Below are positions 42,738 to 51,415 of a stretch of 64,000 nucleotides of DNA, in pieces. Within the stretch, counting starts at the first letter, position 1. Each line of letters starts with the position of its first letter. The translations under genes were made by a program, and so were the position numbers. The DNA is from Pseudomonas subflava (GTDB lineage: Bacteria > Pseudomonadota > Gammaproteobacteria > Pseudomonadales > Pseudomonadaceae), in NCBI RefSeq assembly GCF_023823685.1, contig NZ_JAMXBF010000005.1:1-64000 (forward strand), read 5' to 3'. Below the pieces are notes generated by a model. The model ran no database searches. It was not told the DNA's origin and saw only the letters and a list, made by a program, of their open reading frames with translations.

Positions 42738-44323
42738 CGTGGGTCTCCATGGAGCTTGGCGTAGAAGGGCGCCAGCGCCTTGTGCGCGGCGCGGAAGGTG
42801 GCGTAGCTGTCGGCGTAGCGCTGGCGGTGCGCGGCCTGCGGCTCGAAGCGGCGGCGGATGGCGACCCGCTCGGCGAGATCGGAAAACTGCAGTGCGCCGA
42901 TGCCGACTCCGGCGAGGAACGCGGCGCCGCGGGCATTGGCCTGGATCGGCTGCTCGGGCTGCAGCACGGTCATGTCCAGTACGTCGGCGAAGACCTGGCT
43001 CCATACATCGGACTGGCCGCCGCCACCGACCAGGGTGATGCTGTCCGGCCGGGTGCCGAGGAAGCTGCGCACCGACTCCATCATCCATCGGGTGTTGAGC
43101 GCCACGCCTTCGAGGAAGGCGCGCACCATGTCCTCGCGGGCGTGCTCCAGGGTCAGGTTGAGCAGGCCGGCGCGCAGCTTGCTGTCGTCGACTGGCGTGC
43201 GCTCGCCCATCAGCCAGGGCAGGTAGAGCAGGCCGCGGGCACCGGCCGGCACGCCGGCGGCGATCTCGTCGAGGATGCGGTAGACGTCCGGGCCGGCCTC
43301 GTTCTGCAGCAGGGCATCCCTGGCGTAGAGGATGCGGTCGCGCAGGAAGCTGAGGTTGGCGCCGGCGGCGGACTGCATGGCCATCATCAGGTAGCGGTCG
43401 GGCAGGGCGCAGGGTACGGCGGCGATCTGCCTGAACACATTGGTTTTCTTCTGCGCCACGTGGGCGCCGATCCACGACGAGGTGCCGACGTACAGGTGCA
43501 GGGCGTTGTCCGCCACGGCGCCGGAGCCCAGTGCCGATGCGGTGTTGTCCACCGCGCCGGCCACCACCGGCAGGCCCGCGGGCAGGCCGAGCCTCTCGGC
43601 CACGGCCGGGCGTAGCGGGCCGAGGATGTCGCTGCAGCGCACCAGTTCCGGCAGCTGCTCGCGGCGAAGGCCGGCCAGGCGCAGCAGGCCGTCGTCGTAG
43701 CGGATGTTGGCCGGGTCGCGGTTGTCGGTGACCCAGGTGGTCAGCGCCGAGTCGACGGTGGCGGCGATGCGCCCGGTCAGGCGCAGGTTCATGAAGTCGA
43801 GGACGTTGAGGAACTTGTCGGTGCGTGCGTACAGCTCCGGCATCGCCTCGCGGATGAAGGCGATGTGGCCGAACGGGTCCTTGCCGGACAGCGCCGGCGC
43901 GCCGCCGGTGAGGCGCAGCCAGCGCCACAGCTTGAGCGGGTCGTAGCCGGCCACGCGCGGCAGGGCGCCGCCGACCTGGCGCTGCACCGCGGCCTGGCCG
44001 CGCATGTCCATGTACAGCAGGGCGCGGGCCAGCGGGTTGCCGTCGCGGTCCACCGGCAGGGTGCCCTCGCCCTGGCAGGAGCAGGCCAGCGCGACGATGT
44101 TCGAGCGGGTGATCTCCGGGCGCTGCAACACCTCGGTGGCGCTCTCCTCGAAGGCGCGCCACCAGTCTTCCGGGCACTGTTCGACGCCGGCGCCGGGCAA
44201 CAGGTGGTTGCTCACCGCGCGAAAGGCGAAGGCACGCACCCGGCCATCCAGGCCGACAAGGGCGGTCTTGCAGCCGGAGCTGCCGAGGTCCACGGCCAGG
44301 ACCAAACGGTCGTCGCGACTCAT
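42734..44323 (-). CDS. FGGY-family carbohydrate kinase (xylulokinase-like)
   Basis: 529 aa. The N-terminal actin-like fold begins VLAVDLGSSGCKTALVGLDG, the ATP/sugar-binding pattern of FGGY kinases. The C-terminal half has LYLPWLMGERTPVDDSKLRAG and the nucleotide-binding LVGGGGQSDVWSQVFADVL. It is closest in style to xylulokinases, but the substrate cannot be set. First gene of the operon; about 140 nt separate its start from the palindrome next to the divergent tetR gene. Confidence 0.9.
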   Translation of the reverse strand: MSRDDRLVLAVDLGSSGCKTALVGLDGRVRAFAFRAVSNHLLPGAGVEQCPEDWWRAFEESATEVLQRPEITRSNIVALACSCQGEGTLPVDRDGNPLARALLYMDMRGQAAVQRQVGGALPRVAGYDPLKLWRWLRLTGGAPALSGKDPFGHIAFIREAMPELYARTDKFLNVLDFMNLRLTGRIAATVDSALTTWVTDNRDPANIRYDDGLLRLAGLRREQLPELVRCSDILGPLRPAVAERLGLPAGLPVVAGAVDNTASALGSGAVADNALHLYVGTSSWIGAHVAQKKTNVFRQIAAVPCALPDRYLMMAMQSAAGANLSFLRDRILYARDALLQNEAGPDVYRILDEIAAGVPAGARGLLYLPWLMGERTPVDDSKLRAGLLNLTLEHAREDMVRAFLEGVALNTRWMMESVRSFLGTRPDSITLVGGGGQSDVWSQVFADVLDMTVLQPEQPIQANARGAAFLAGVGIGALQFSDLAERVAIRRRFEPQAAHRQRYADSYATFRAAHKALAPFYAKLHGDPR

Positions 44324-44461
44324 CGCGGCGCGTTCCCGCAGGGCGCACCCTGCGCACCGTCGCCACGCCCGAAGCGCCTGGCGTCTGTCGTGCGCCGCTG
44401 TACTGCGCGGTGTTTCCGGCTGTTTTGCATCGGCCCCTTTCCATTTTTTCAGAGTCGCGCT

Positions 44462-44486
44462 AAAACATAAGCATTGCTCATGTTTT
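44462..44486. promoter_or_regulatory. Palindromic operator between tetR and kinase operon
   Basis: AACATAAGCA and TGCTCATGTT flank a central T. The arms extend two more A/T pairs on each side and have one mismatch in all. Size and place fit a TetR-dimer operator controlling both divergent units. The ATG at 44480 lies within it, which raises doubt about that start. Confidence 0.7.
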
Positions 44487-45169
44487 TCGAGAATGCTGTG
44501 GCCAACAAAACCTTGTCAAGCACCCCCGATGCAAAACCCCGTACGCCGCGTGCGCCCAAGCAGGAGCGTAGCCAGGCGCGCTTCGAGGCGATCCTGGGCA
44601 CGGCGCTGGAGCTGATCGCCGCGCGTGGTTACGAGGCGGTGTCGATGCGCGAGATCGCCCGCGAGGCGGGGCTGCCGATCGCCTCGCTGTACCTGTATTT
44701 CCCGACCAAGCTGGCCATCGTCAAGGAGGTCTGGCAGCGCTACACCAGCAGCGTCAGCGAGCGCCTGGAAGCCGATCTGCAACGGATCGTCGACCCGAGC
44801 AACAGCGCCGACGCCGGCCTGCTGATCGAGCGGCTGATCGACCTGATGGTTGAGATCCAGGTCAGCCACCCCGGCTTCGTCGAAGTCTGGGGCTGCGTGG
44901 CCGCGGCGCCGGAGCTGCGCGAGCTGAACCAGGCGGACACCCTGGCCACCGCCGGCATGGTCGCCACGGCGATCCGTAGCGTGCATCCGAACGTCGATCC
45001 GGAGCAGGCCGAGGGCCTGGCGCTGGTGCTGTGCGAGGGCGGCAGCTCGGTGACCAAGCTGGCCCTGAGCCTGCCCGAGCCTCAGCGCCAGCAGCGGGTG
45101 CAGCAGCTCAAGCGCACCCTGCAGTTCATTTACACCAGCAGCCTCGAGGCCTTTGCCCGACAGGCGTGA
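44480..45169 (+). CDS. TetR-family repressor
   Basis: 229 aa if started at the ATG 44480. That codon is inside the palindrome and has no Shine-Dalgarno, so the GTG at 44498 (MANKTLSSTPDAK) is a good alternative. The HTH is typical: ALELIAARGYEAVSMREIAREAGLPIASLYLYFPTKLAIV (about 40-80). The helical C-terminal ligand domain is unassigned. Divergent from the kinase-aldolase-PLP operon, which it probably represses through the operator. Confidence 0.9.
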   Translation: MFFENAVANKTLSSTPDAKPRTPRAPKQERSQARFEAILGTALELIAARGYEAVSMREIAREAGLPIASLYLYFPTKLAIVKEVWQRYTSSVSERLEADLQRIVDPSNSADAGLLIERLIDLMVEIQVSHPGFVEVWGCVAAAPELRELNQADTLATAGMVATAIRSVHPNVDPEQAEGLALVLCEGGSSVTKLALSLPEPQRQQRVQQLKRTLQFIYTSSLEAFARQA

Positions 45170-45311
45170 AGGGCGCTGCGCAGAGGGCTGCGCGGCACCT
45201 GTGTAGAAATGTTTCAAGGGCCCTTTCGGCGACGCTTTTTGTCCGCTTCGGCCCCATGGAGGTTTTAGCAAGTCGGCTAGTTTCGCCACATCACCGCTAG
45301 GGGACAGCAGC

Positions 45312-47099
45312 ATGTCGCATAACAAGAGCAAGATAGCGCTGGCAGTTGGGGTAGGTATCTGGGGGATTCAGGCCCAGGCGTTCGAGATCGACACCGGGCC
45401 GAATGTCACCACGTCGCTGGAGAGCGTCGCCGAGTTCACCTCGGTGTATCGCACCAGTTCGCCCGAGCGCATCGAGCAGGGTGGGCAGAACGTCTTCATC
45501 AACAATAACGACGGCAGCGAGTACTACGACACCGGCTTCGTCTCCAACGAGTTCAAACTGACCTCCGAGCTGCATGTGCGTACCGAGCAGGACGGCCTGT
45601 TCGTCCGCGGCACCGCCTGGTACGACACCCAGATCATGGACCACGACCCCAGCGGCGACGGCTTCGACACCCACAACACCGACAGCGACGAACGCTACCC
45701 CTCGGACCTGGAGAACCGCGCCGGCCACCGCGCGCGCCTGCTCGACGCCTACCTGTACACCAACCGCTACCTGGGCGACATGCCGGCCAGCCTGCGCCTG
45801 GGGCGGCAGGTGATCAACTGGGGCGAGGGCATCTTCTACGCCGACGGCCTCAACGTGATCAACCCGGTGGACATCGGCCGCGTGGTGCTGCCCAACGCCA
45901 GCCTCAAGGACGCGCTGCTGCCGACCAACATGGTCTCCGCCCAGCTTGGCCTCACCGACCGGCTCGACGTGGAGGCGTTCTACGGCCTGGAGTGGAAGGG
46001 CCACGAGCTGATCCCCACCGGCGCCTTCCTCAACAACCAGGACTACTTCGGCAAGGGCAGCAACGGCGTGCTGGTCGACCTGCGCGGCGAGCTGGGCCCG
46101 CTGGCCGACTTGGTGCCCGGGCTCAACGGCGAGAACGGCATCGTCGCCGGCGCCCGCTACGGCCGCGAGCACGACGCCCGCGACGACGGCCAGTTCGGCG
46201 TCGCCATGCGCTACCTGATGGAGGAGTGGAACAACACCGAGTTCAGCCTCTACTACCTCAACTACCACAGCAAGGTGCCGTTCCTGCGGGTGCAGAAGGG
46301 GCAGTCGTTCGCCTGCAGCGCCGGCAGCGGCGGCCGCTTCGGCGACCTGTGCAGCCTGGCGCAGCTGCTCGACCCGGCCTCGGTGCCGCTGGTCGACGGC
46401 CTGGCCCTGCTCGACAGCACCTACTACGACTTCGTCTACCCCGAGGACATCCGTCTGTTCGGCCTCAGCGTCTCCGGCACGATCGGCGACACCAGCGTCG
46501 CCGGCGAGCTGACCTACCGGCCCAACGCGCCGCTGGAGCCCTCGATGACCTACGAGCTGGAACAGATGGCCGAAGGCGCCCTGGGCGGCGGCGGCAGCAT
46601 CGACCTCGGCGAGTTCGGCGATGGCTCGGCCAACGATCCGCGTCGCAGCATCGACCTGTACAAGCGCGACGAGCTCTACACCGGCTCGCTGTCCGCCATC
46701 CACACCTTCGGCCCCACCGCCGGCCTGGACGACCTGATGCTGCTGGGCGAGGCCGCCTTCAACTACATCCCCGGCGGCCTGCTGGACACGGTCAACTACG
46801 ACTACCTGGACTCCTTCGCCTGGGGCTACACGGTGAACCTCTCCGGCCTGATCCAGGACGTGCAGCCCAACTTCGACCTGATGCCGGCGATCACCTTCCG
46901 CCAGGACGTGTCCGGCACCTCGCCGGCGCTCAACGAGAACTTCATCCAGGGGCGCAAGTCCGCCACCGTCGAGCTCGGCGCCAAGTACGGCCAGAAGCTG
47001 GCCGGCAAGCTGGCGTACACCTCGTTCTGGGGCGCGCGCAAGGACAACGCGCTGATCGACCGCGACCACGTCGCCCTCAACGTCTCCTACTCCTTCTGA
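45312..47099 (+). CDS. DUF1302 outer-membrane protein
   Basis: 595 aa. Signal peptide MSHNKSKIALAVGVGIWGIQAQA, then a beta-rich protein ending in SYSF with a terminal Phe, as in outer-membrane barrels. Repeated aromatic strand ends and the GRQVINWGEGIFYADGLNVINPVD motif are typical of DUF1302. In pseudomonads DUF1302 and DUF1329 genes travel together, often beside an RND permease for hydrophobic substrates. No RND gene is here. Its stop overlaps a start codon of the next frame. Confidence 0.88.
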   Translation: MSHNKSKIALAVGVGIWGIQAQAFEIDTGPNVTTSLESVAEFTSVYRTSSPERIEQGGQNVFINNNDGSEYYDTGFVSNEFKLTSELHVRTEQDGLFVRGTAWYDTQIMDHDPSGDGFDTHNTDSDERYPSDLENRAGHRARLLDAYLYTNRYLGDMPASLRLGRQVINWGEGIFYADGLNVINPVDIGRVVLPNASLKDALLPTNMVSAQLGLTDRLDVEAFYGLEWKGHELIPTGAFLNNQDYFGKGSNGVLVDLRGELGPLADLVPGLNGENGIVAGARYGREHDARDDGQFGVAMRYLMEEWNNTEFSLYYLNYHSKVPFLRVQKGQSFACSAGSGGRFGDLCSLAQLLDPASVPLVDGLALLDSTYYDFVYPEDIRLFGLSVSGTIGDTSVAGELTYRPNAPLEPSMTYELEQMAEGALGGGGSIDLGEFGDGSANDPRRSIDLYKRDELYTGSLSAIHTFGPTAGLDDLMLLGEAAFNYIPGGLLDTVNYDYLDSFAWGYTVNLSGLIQDVQPNFDLMPAITFRQDVSGTSPALNENFIQGRKSATVELGAKYGQKLAGKLAYTSFWGARKDNALIDRDHVALNVSYSF

Positions 47100-47113
47100 T
47101 GGCAGGGATCACC

Positions 47114-48466
47114 ATGACTAGAACAGCTTTGAGTGCCGCGACCCTCTTGTTCGCCCTGCTGCCGCTGGCGGCCCAGGCCAAGGTCAGCGCCGAGCAGGCG
47201 GCGCAGCTCGGCGCCGCGCTGACGCCCTTCGGTGCCGAGCGCCAGGGCGATGCGGCCAAGGGCATTGCCGAGTGGTCCGGCGGCCTGCAGGCGCCGGCCG
47301 GTTATGGCGGCCCCGGCAGTTTCCACGTCGATCCCTTCGCGGATGAAAAGCCGCTGCGGGTGGTCGATGCGCAGAACATGGCGGCCGACGAGGCCAACCT
47401 CAGCCCCGGGGTGAAGGCGCTGCTCAAGACCTACCCGCAGAGCTTCAAGGTGCCGGTCTACCCCAGCCACCGCAGCTTCGCCGCCCCCGAGGAGATCGCC
47501 GCCAACACCCGGCGCAACGCCGAGCAGGCGACCCTGGCCGAGGGCGGCAACGGGCTCAAGGACGCCTACGCCGGCATTCCCTTCCCGATCCCGGCGGACG
47601 GCCGCGAGGCGATCTGGAACCACATCGCCCGCTGGCAGGGGCGCTACATCGACGAGGTGTCGGTGACCGCCCAGGTCACCACCAGCGGCAGCCATTCCAT
47701 CCTGCGCGAGCACCTGCAGCTGCTCTCCAACTACTACAACCCGCAGAAGGACGCCGGCAGCCTCGACAACATCCTCTACTACTTCGCCTCCGAACTGCTG
47801 CCGCCATCGCGCGACGTGGGCCGCGCGCTGCTGGTGCACGAGACCATCGACCAGGTCGCCGAGCCGCGTTCGGCGTGGATCTACAACCCCGGCCAGCGCC
47901 GCGTGCGCCGCGCCCCGACCCTGGCCTACGACACGCCGATCGACGGCATCTACGCCGACGACACCGACATGTACAACGGCGCCACCGACCGCTACGACTG
48001 GAAGCTGATCGGCAAGCAGAGCCTGCTGGTGCCCTACCATAACTACGCGATGGAAAAGCCGGGGCGCGAGGTGGGTGAACTGGTCAAGCCCGGCCACCTG
48101 AACAGCGACCTGACCCGCTGGGAGATGCACCGCGTATGGGTGGTCGAGGCGACCCTGCGCCAGGGCCAGCGCCACGTGCATGCCAAGCGCCGCTTCTACC
48201 TGGACGAGGACAGCTGGTACGCCCTGATGGTGGAGAACTACGACGCCCGCGGCGAGCTGTGGCACGTCAACCTGGCCTTCAGCAAGAACGCCTACGAGGT
48301 GCCGACCATCACCCCGGTGAACATCGTCTACCACGACCTGATCGCCCGTACCTACACGGTGATCGGTCTGCGCAACAACGAGAAGGCGCCCCGCCAGTTC
48401 CTCCTCACCCCACCGCCGGAGAGCTACTTCACCCCGTCCAGCCTGCGCCGTCGCGGCACGCAGTGA
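47114..48466 (+). CDS. DUF1329 periplasmic/outer-membrane lipid-binding-type protein
   Basis: 450 aa from the ATG at 47114 (AGGGATC upstream); an ATG at 47099 overlapping the previous stop is possible. Signal peptide MTRTALSAATLLFALLPLAAQA. The FPIPADGREAIWNHIARWQG, YNPGQRRVRRAP and DRYDWKLIGKQSLLVPYHNYAM segments mark DUF1329, a LolB/LolA-like fold by published comparison. It is paired with DUF1302 and may move a hydrophobic compound between membranes (inference). Confidence 0.88.
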   Translation: MTRTALSAATLLFALLPLAAQAKVSAEQAAQLGAALTPFGAERQGDAAKGIAEWSGGLQAPAGYGGPGSFHVDPFADEKPLRVVDAQNMAADEANLSPGVKALLKTYPQSFKVPVYPSHRSFAAPEEIAANTRRNAEQATLAEGGNGLKDAYAGIPFPIPADGREAIWNHIARWQGRYIDEVSVTAQVTTSGSHSILREHLQLLSNYYNPQKDAGSLDNILYYFASELLPPSRDVGRALLVHETIDQVAEPRSAWIYNPGQRRVRRAPTLAYDTPIDGIYADDTDMYNGATDRYDWKLIGKQSLLVPYHNYAMEKPGREVGELVKPGHLNSDLTRWEMHRVWVVEATLRQGQRHVHAKRRFYLDEDSWYALMVENYDARGELWHVNLAFSKNAYEVPTITPVNIVYHDLIARTYTVIGLRNNEKAPRQFLLTPPPESYFTPSSLRRRGTQ

Positions 48467-48489
48467 TTTCGCGCCGCATTCCAATGCCG

Positions 48490-49145
48490 GAAGCGCTCCT
48501 CTCCTCTGTGGGGGCTGGGGAAGAGGGTGTCGGTTGTCGAGCGTCGGCCCTCTCCCTGACCCTCTCCCGTAAACGGGAGAGGGAAGTGGGGCGCCTGCGT
48601 ACTCTTCACCCCGATCCGTCTGGCCACCGCGGGACTTGTGATCTCTCTCTGCTCCACGCCGGTGCGCTCCCCTCTTCCATTTATGGGAAAGGAGCTGGGG
48701 GAGAGGGTGCGGATTGTCGAGCGTTGGCCCTCTCCCTAACCCTCTCCCGTAAGCGGGAGAGGGATGTGGGACGCCTGCGTTCGTGTCATCCATCCCGTCT
48801 GGCCGCCGCGGGACTTGTGATCTCTCTCTCCCTGCTTCACGCCGGTGCGCTCCCCTCTCCCATTGATGGGAAAGGGGCTGGGGGAGAGGGTGCGGATTGT
48901 CGAGCGTCGGCCCTCTCCCTAACCCTCTCCCGTAAACGGGAGAGGGAAATGGGGGCGCCTGCGTACTCTTCACCCCGATCCGTCTGGCCGCCGCGGGACT
49001 GGTGATCTTTCCTTGCTCCGTGCCGGATCGCTCCCCTCTCCCATTTATGGGAGAGGGGCCCGGGGGAGAGGGTGCCGGGTCGACTGAGCATTGGCCCACG
49101 CGGACCCTCTCCTGTAAGCGGGGGAGGGAAGTGGGGGACACCCAC
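48490..49145 (+). repeat. Four tandem repeats of about 180-184 bp
   Basis: The anchor GC(A/G)T(C/T)GGCCC... recurs at 48541, 48721, 48904 and 49088. Each unit holds the palindrome CCCTCTCCCGT-AA-ACGGGAGAGGG or a variant. Each also holds a CTCCCCTCTYCCAT...GGGGGAGAGGG inverted repeat and a conserved linker (CGTCTGGCCRCCGCGGGACT). Long open frames on both strands here arise from the repetition. No gene is seen from 48467 to 49297. Confidence 0.88.
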
Positions 49146-49297
49146 GCCCGTCGTCCCTACGACAATCTCGCAGGCCACCGGCCAGCCCCCACACCCGGGC
49201 CGGTAGTGACGCGCCGCCGTGAAACCCGCAAAATGCCCACTTTCGCCCCGTCGCTCAGGCGGTCGGGGCCTGGTCAGTCTTTCGGGTCCTGTTCTTA

Positions 49298-50182
49298 ATG
49301 CGAATGCGGCTGTTATTGCTGGGTGGGGGCAATGCCCTGGGTCAGGCGCTGGTGCGCCAGGGTGCCGAGGAAGACATCGGCTTCCTCGCCCCGCGTCCGC
49401 CGGAAGGTGGCTGGGACCGCGCCAGCCTGACCCAGCTGCTCGACGAAACCCGCCCCGATGCGCTGATCAACCTCGCCTACTACCACGACTGGTTCCAGGC
49501 CGAGCACTACGACGAGCGCCGCTTCGCCCTGCAGGAACGCGCCGTCGAACGCCTGGCCGAGCTGTGCCAGCACCACAACATCCTCTTGCTGCAGCCCTCC
49601 AGCTATCGCGTGTTCGATGGCTCGCGCGCCACCGCCTACAGCGAGAAGGACGAGCCGGTGCCCCTGGGCCTGCGCGGCCAGGCGCTGCTGCGCATCGAAC
49701 AGTGCGTGCGCGCCACCTGTCCGCGCCATGTGCTGCTGCGCTTCGGCTGGCTGCTGGACGAGAGCCCGGACGGCCTGCTCGGCCGCTTCCTGCGCCGCGC
49801 CGAGCTGGAGCAGGAGCTGTTCATGGCCGACGACCGCCGCGGCAATCCGACGCCGGTGGACGACGCCGCGCGGGTGATCCTCGCCGTGCTCAAGCAGCTG
49901 GACTGCCAGAGCCCGCTGTGGGGCATCTACCACTACGGCGGCCACGAAGCCACCACGCCGCTGGCCCTGGGGCAGGCGGTGATCGGCGAAATGCGCGGCC
50001 TGCACCCGCTCAAGGTGCAGGAAGTCACTCCCCAGGCCCACGCGGCCCGGCCTGATGCCGCCGAAGAGCCGCAACACGCGGTGCTGGCTTGCAAGAAGAT
50101 CCTGCACACCTTTGGCATCAAGCCACGGGCCTGGCGCGCCGGCCTGCCGGCCGTGCTGGACCGCCACTACCGACGCGCCTGA
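49298..50182 (+). CDS. RmlD-like sugar-nucleotide reductase family protein
   Basis: 294 aa. An N-terminal Rossmann fold (RLLLLGGGNALGQALVRQGA) is followed by the dTDP-4-dehydrorhamnose-reductase-like pattern: NLAYYHDWFQAEHYDE, LLQPSSYRVFDG, a degenerate active-site region with no clear YxxxK, and GNPTPVDDAARVI. An ATG two codons later is equally possible. It is 17 nt before the next epimerase gene. By gene order it matches what I recall as PA4069. Substrate unknown. Confidence 0.82.
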   Translation: MRMRLLLLGGGNALGQALVRQGAEEDIGFLAPRPPEGGWDRASLTQLLDETRPDALINLAYYHDWFQAEHYDERRFALQERAVERLAELCQHHNILLLQPSSYRVFDGSRATAYSEKDEPVPLGLRGQALLRIEQCVRATCPRHVLLRFGWLLDESPDGLLGRFLRRAELEQELFMADDRRGNPTPVDDAARVILAVLKQLDCQSPLWGIYHYGGHEATTPLALGQAVIGEMRGLHPLKVQEVTPQAHAARPDAAEEPQHAVLACKKILHTFGIKPRAWRAGLPAVLDRHYRRA

Positions 50183-50199
50183 CGCTTTCGAGAATTCCC

Positions 50200-51129
50200 A
50201 TGTCCGACTCACTGATTCTGGTCACCGGCGGCGCCGGCTTCATTGGCTCCCACTTGTGCGATGCGCTGCTGGCGGCCGGCCACCGGGTGCGCGTGCTGGA
50301 CAACCTGTCCACCGGCAAGCGCGAGAACCTGCCGCTGCAGGACGCGCGCATCGAACTGATCGAGGGCGACGTGGCCGACGCCGCGCTAGTGCGCCGCGCC
50401 GTGGCCGGCTGCAGCGCGGTGGCGCACCTGGCCGCGGTGGCCTCGGTGCAGGCCTCGGTGGACGACCCGGTGAGCACCCACCAGAGCAACTTCGTCGGCA
50501 CCCTCAACGTCTGCGAGGCGATGCGCGAGGCCGGCGTGCGCCGCGTGGTGTTCGCCTCCAGCGCCGCCGTATACGGCAACAACGGCGAGGGCGTGGCGGT
50601 GCGCGAGGACACGCCCAAGGCGCCGCTCACTCCCTATGCCGCGGACAAGCTGGCCAGCGAGCACTACCTGGACTTCTATCGCCGCCAGCATGGTCTGGAG
50701 CCGGCGATCTTCCGTTTCTTCAACATCTTCGGCCCGCGCCAGGACCCGTCGTCGCCCTATTCCGGGGTGATCAGCATCTTCACCGAGCGCGCCCTGGCCG
50801 GCCGGCCGATCGCCGTGTTCGGCGACGGCGAGCAGACCCGCGACTTCTTCTACGTCGCCGACCTGGTGCCACTGCTGCTGCAGGCCCTGACCCAGGCGAC
50901 GGTCGAGCCCGGCGCGGTGAACGTCGGCCACAGCCAGTCGGTCAGTCTCAACCAGCTGCTGGACGCGGTGCGCCAAGTGCTCGGCGGCCTGCCCGAGGTG
51001 AGCCATGGCGAGGCCCGCGCCGGCGATATTCGCCATTCCAAGGCGGACAACGGCCTGCTGCGCCAGCGCTACCAGCTGGCCCCGGCGACCCCGCTGGAGA
51101 CCGGACTGGCACAGCTGCTCGGACGCTGA
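50200..51129 (+). CDS. NAD-dependent nucleotide-sugar epimerase/dehydratase
   Basis: 309 aa from the ATG at 50200. The extended SDR glycine motif is TGGAGFIGSHL (9-19). The catalytic set is SSAAVYG and Tyr-x3-Lys in TPYAADKLASEHY. It resembles GalE/WbpP-type UDP-sugar 4-epimerases and may serve envelope polysaccharide synthesis. Probably co-transcribed with the gene upstream and closed by the terminator at 51179. Confidence 0.9.
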   Translation: MSDSLILVTGGAGFIGSHLCDALLAAGHRVRVLDNLSTGKRENLPLQDARIELIEGDVADAALVRRAVAGCSAVAHLAAVASVQASVDDPVSTHQSNFVGTLNVCEAMREAGVRRVVFASSAAVYGNNGEGVAVREDTPKAPLTPYAADKLASEHYLDFYRRQHGLEPAIFRFFNIFGPRQDPSSPYSGVISIFTERALAGRPIAVFGDGEQTRDFFYVADLVPLLLQALTQATVEPGAVNVGHSQSVSLNQLLDAVRQVLGGLPEVSHGEARAGDIRHSKADNGLLRQRYQLAPATPLETGLAQLLGR

Positions 51130-51178
51130 GCGGGGCGGGTCAGCCCGCCTCTATCCCCGTCGCGAGTTCACCTGCCTA

Positions 51179-51208
51179 CGAAAAGCCCCGCATTCGCGGG
51201 GCTTTTCG
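51179..51208 (+). terminator. Terminator after the epimerase gene
   Basis: A 13-bp stem CGAAAAGCCCCGC (51179-51191) / GCGGGGCTTTTCG (51196-51208) over ATTC. Confidence 0.88.
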
Positions 51209-51258
51209 TTTGTCGATAGGGCGCTGATTTCTCCCATGCTCATCGTGAGCGCAGAGCG

Positions 51259-51319
51259 GTAGCCCGGATGTGATCCAAGAAGGCTGGCCGCTTCGCCTCC
51301 CGGATTGCATCCGGGCTAC
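51259..51319. repeat. GTAGCCCGGAT inverted repeat
   Basis: GTAGCCCGGAT (51259-51269) is mirrored by ATCCGGGCTAC (51309-51319). The same element, with longer perfect arms, occurs at 57333-57392. Confidence 0.8.
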
Positions 51320-51331
51320 GCGAGGCGACCG

Positions 51332-51352
51332 GTAGGGTGCGCCGTGCGCACC
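51332..51352. repeat. Dispersed 21-bp hairpin element
   Basis: GTAGGGTGCGCCGTGCGCACC folds on itself. Related copies in this window are at 38025-38045, 38569-38589 and 60233-60253. Confidence 0.75.
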
Positions 51353-51375
51353 GATTCGATTTGCCGGACAAGAAG

Positions 51376-51396
51376 AAGCCCCGCGATGCGGGGCTT
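51376..51396 (-). terminator. Terminator after oprG
   Basis: AAGCCCCGC/GCGGGGCTT over GAT. On the minus strand it is followed by CTTCTTG, a weak T-rich tract. Confidence 0.7.
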
Positions 51397-51415
51397 TCCG
51401 GTGCTGCGCTCGGGC

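Noticed and set aside
48136..49005. 289-codon plus-strand frame through the repeats
   Set aside because: Starts out of frame inside DUF1329 and continues only because the repeats lack stops in that frame.
47087..49141. 684-codon minus-strand frame across the 180-bp repeats and DUF1329
   Set aside because: The N-terminal half is translated repeat (Pro/Gly/Arg-rich) and the rest is antisense to DUF1329.
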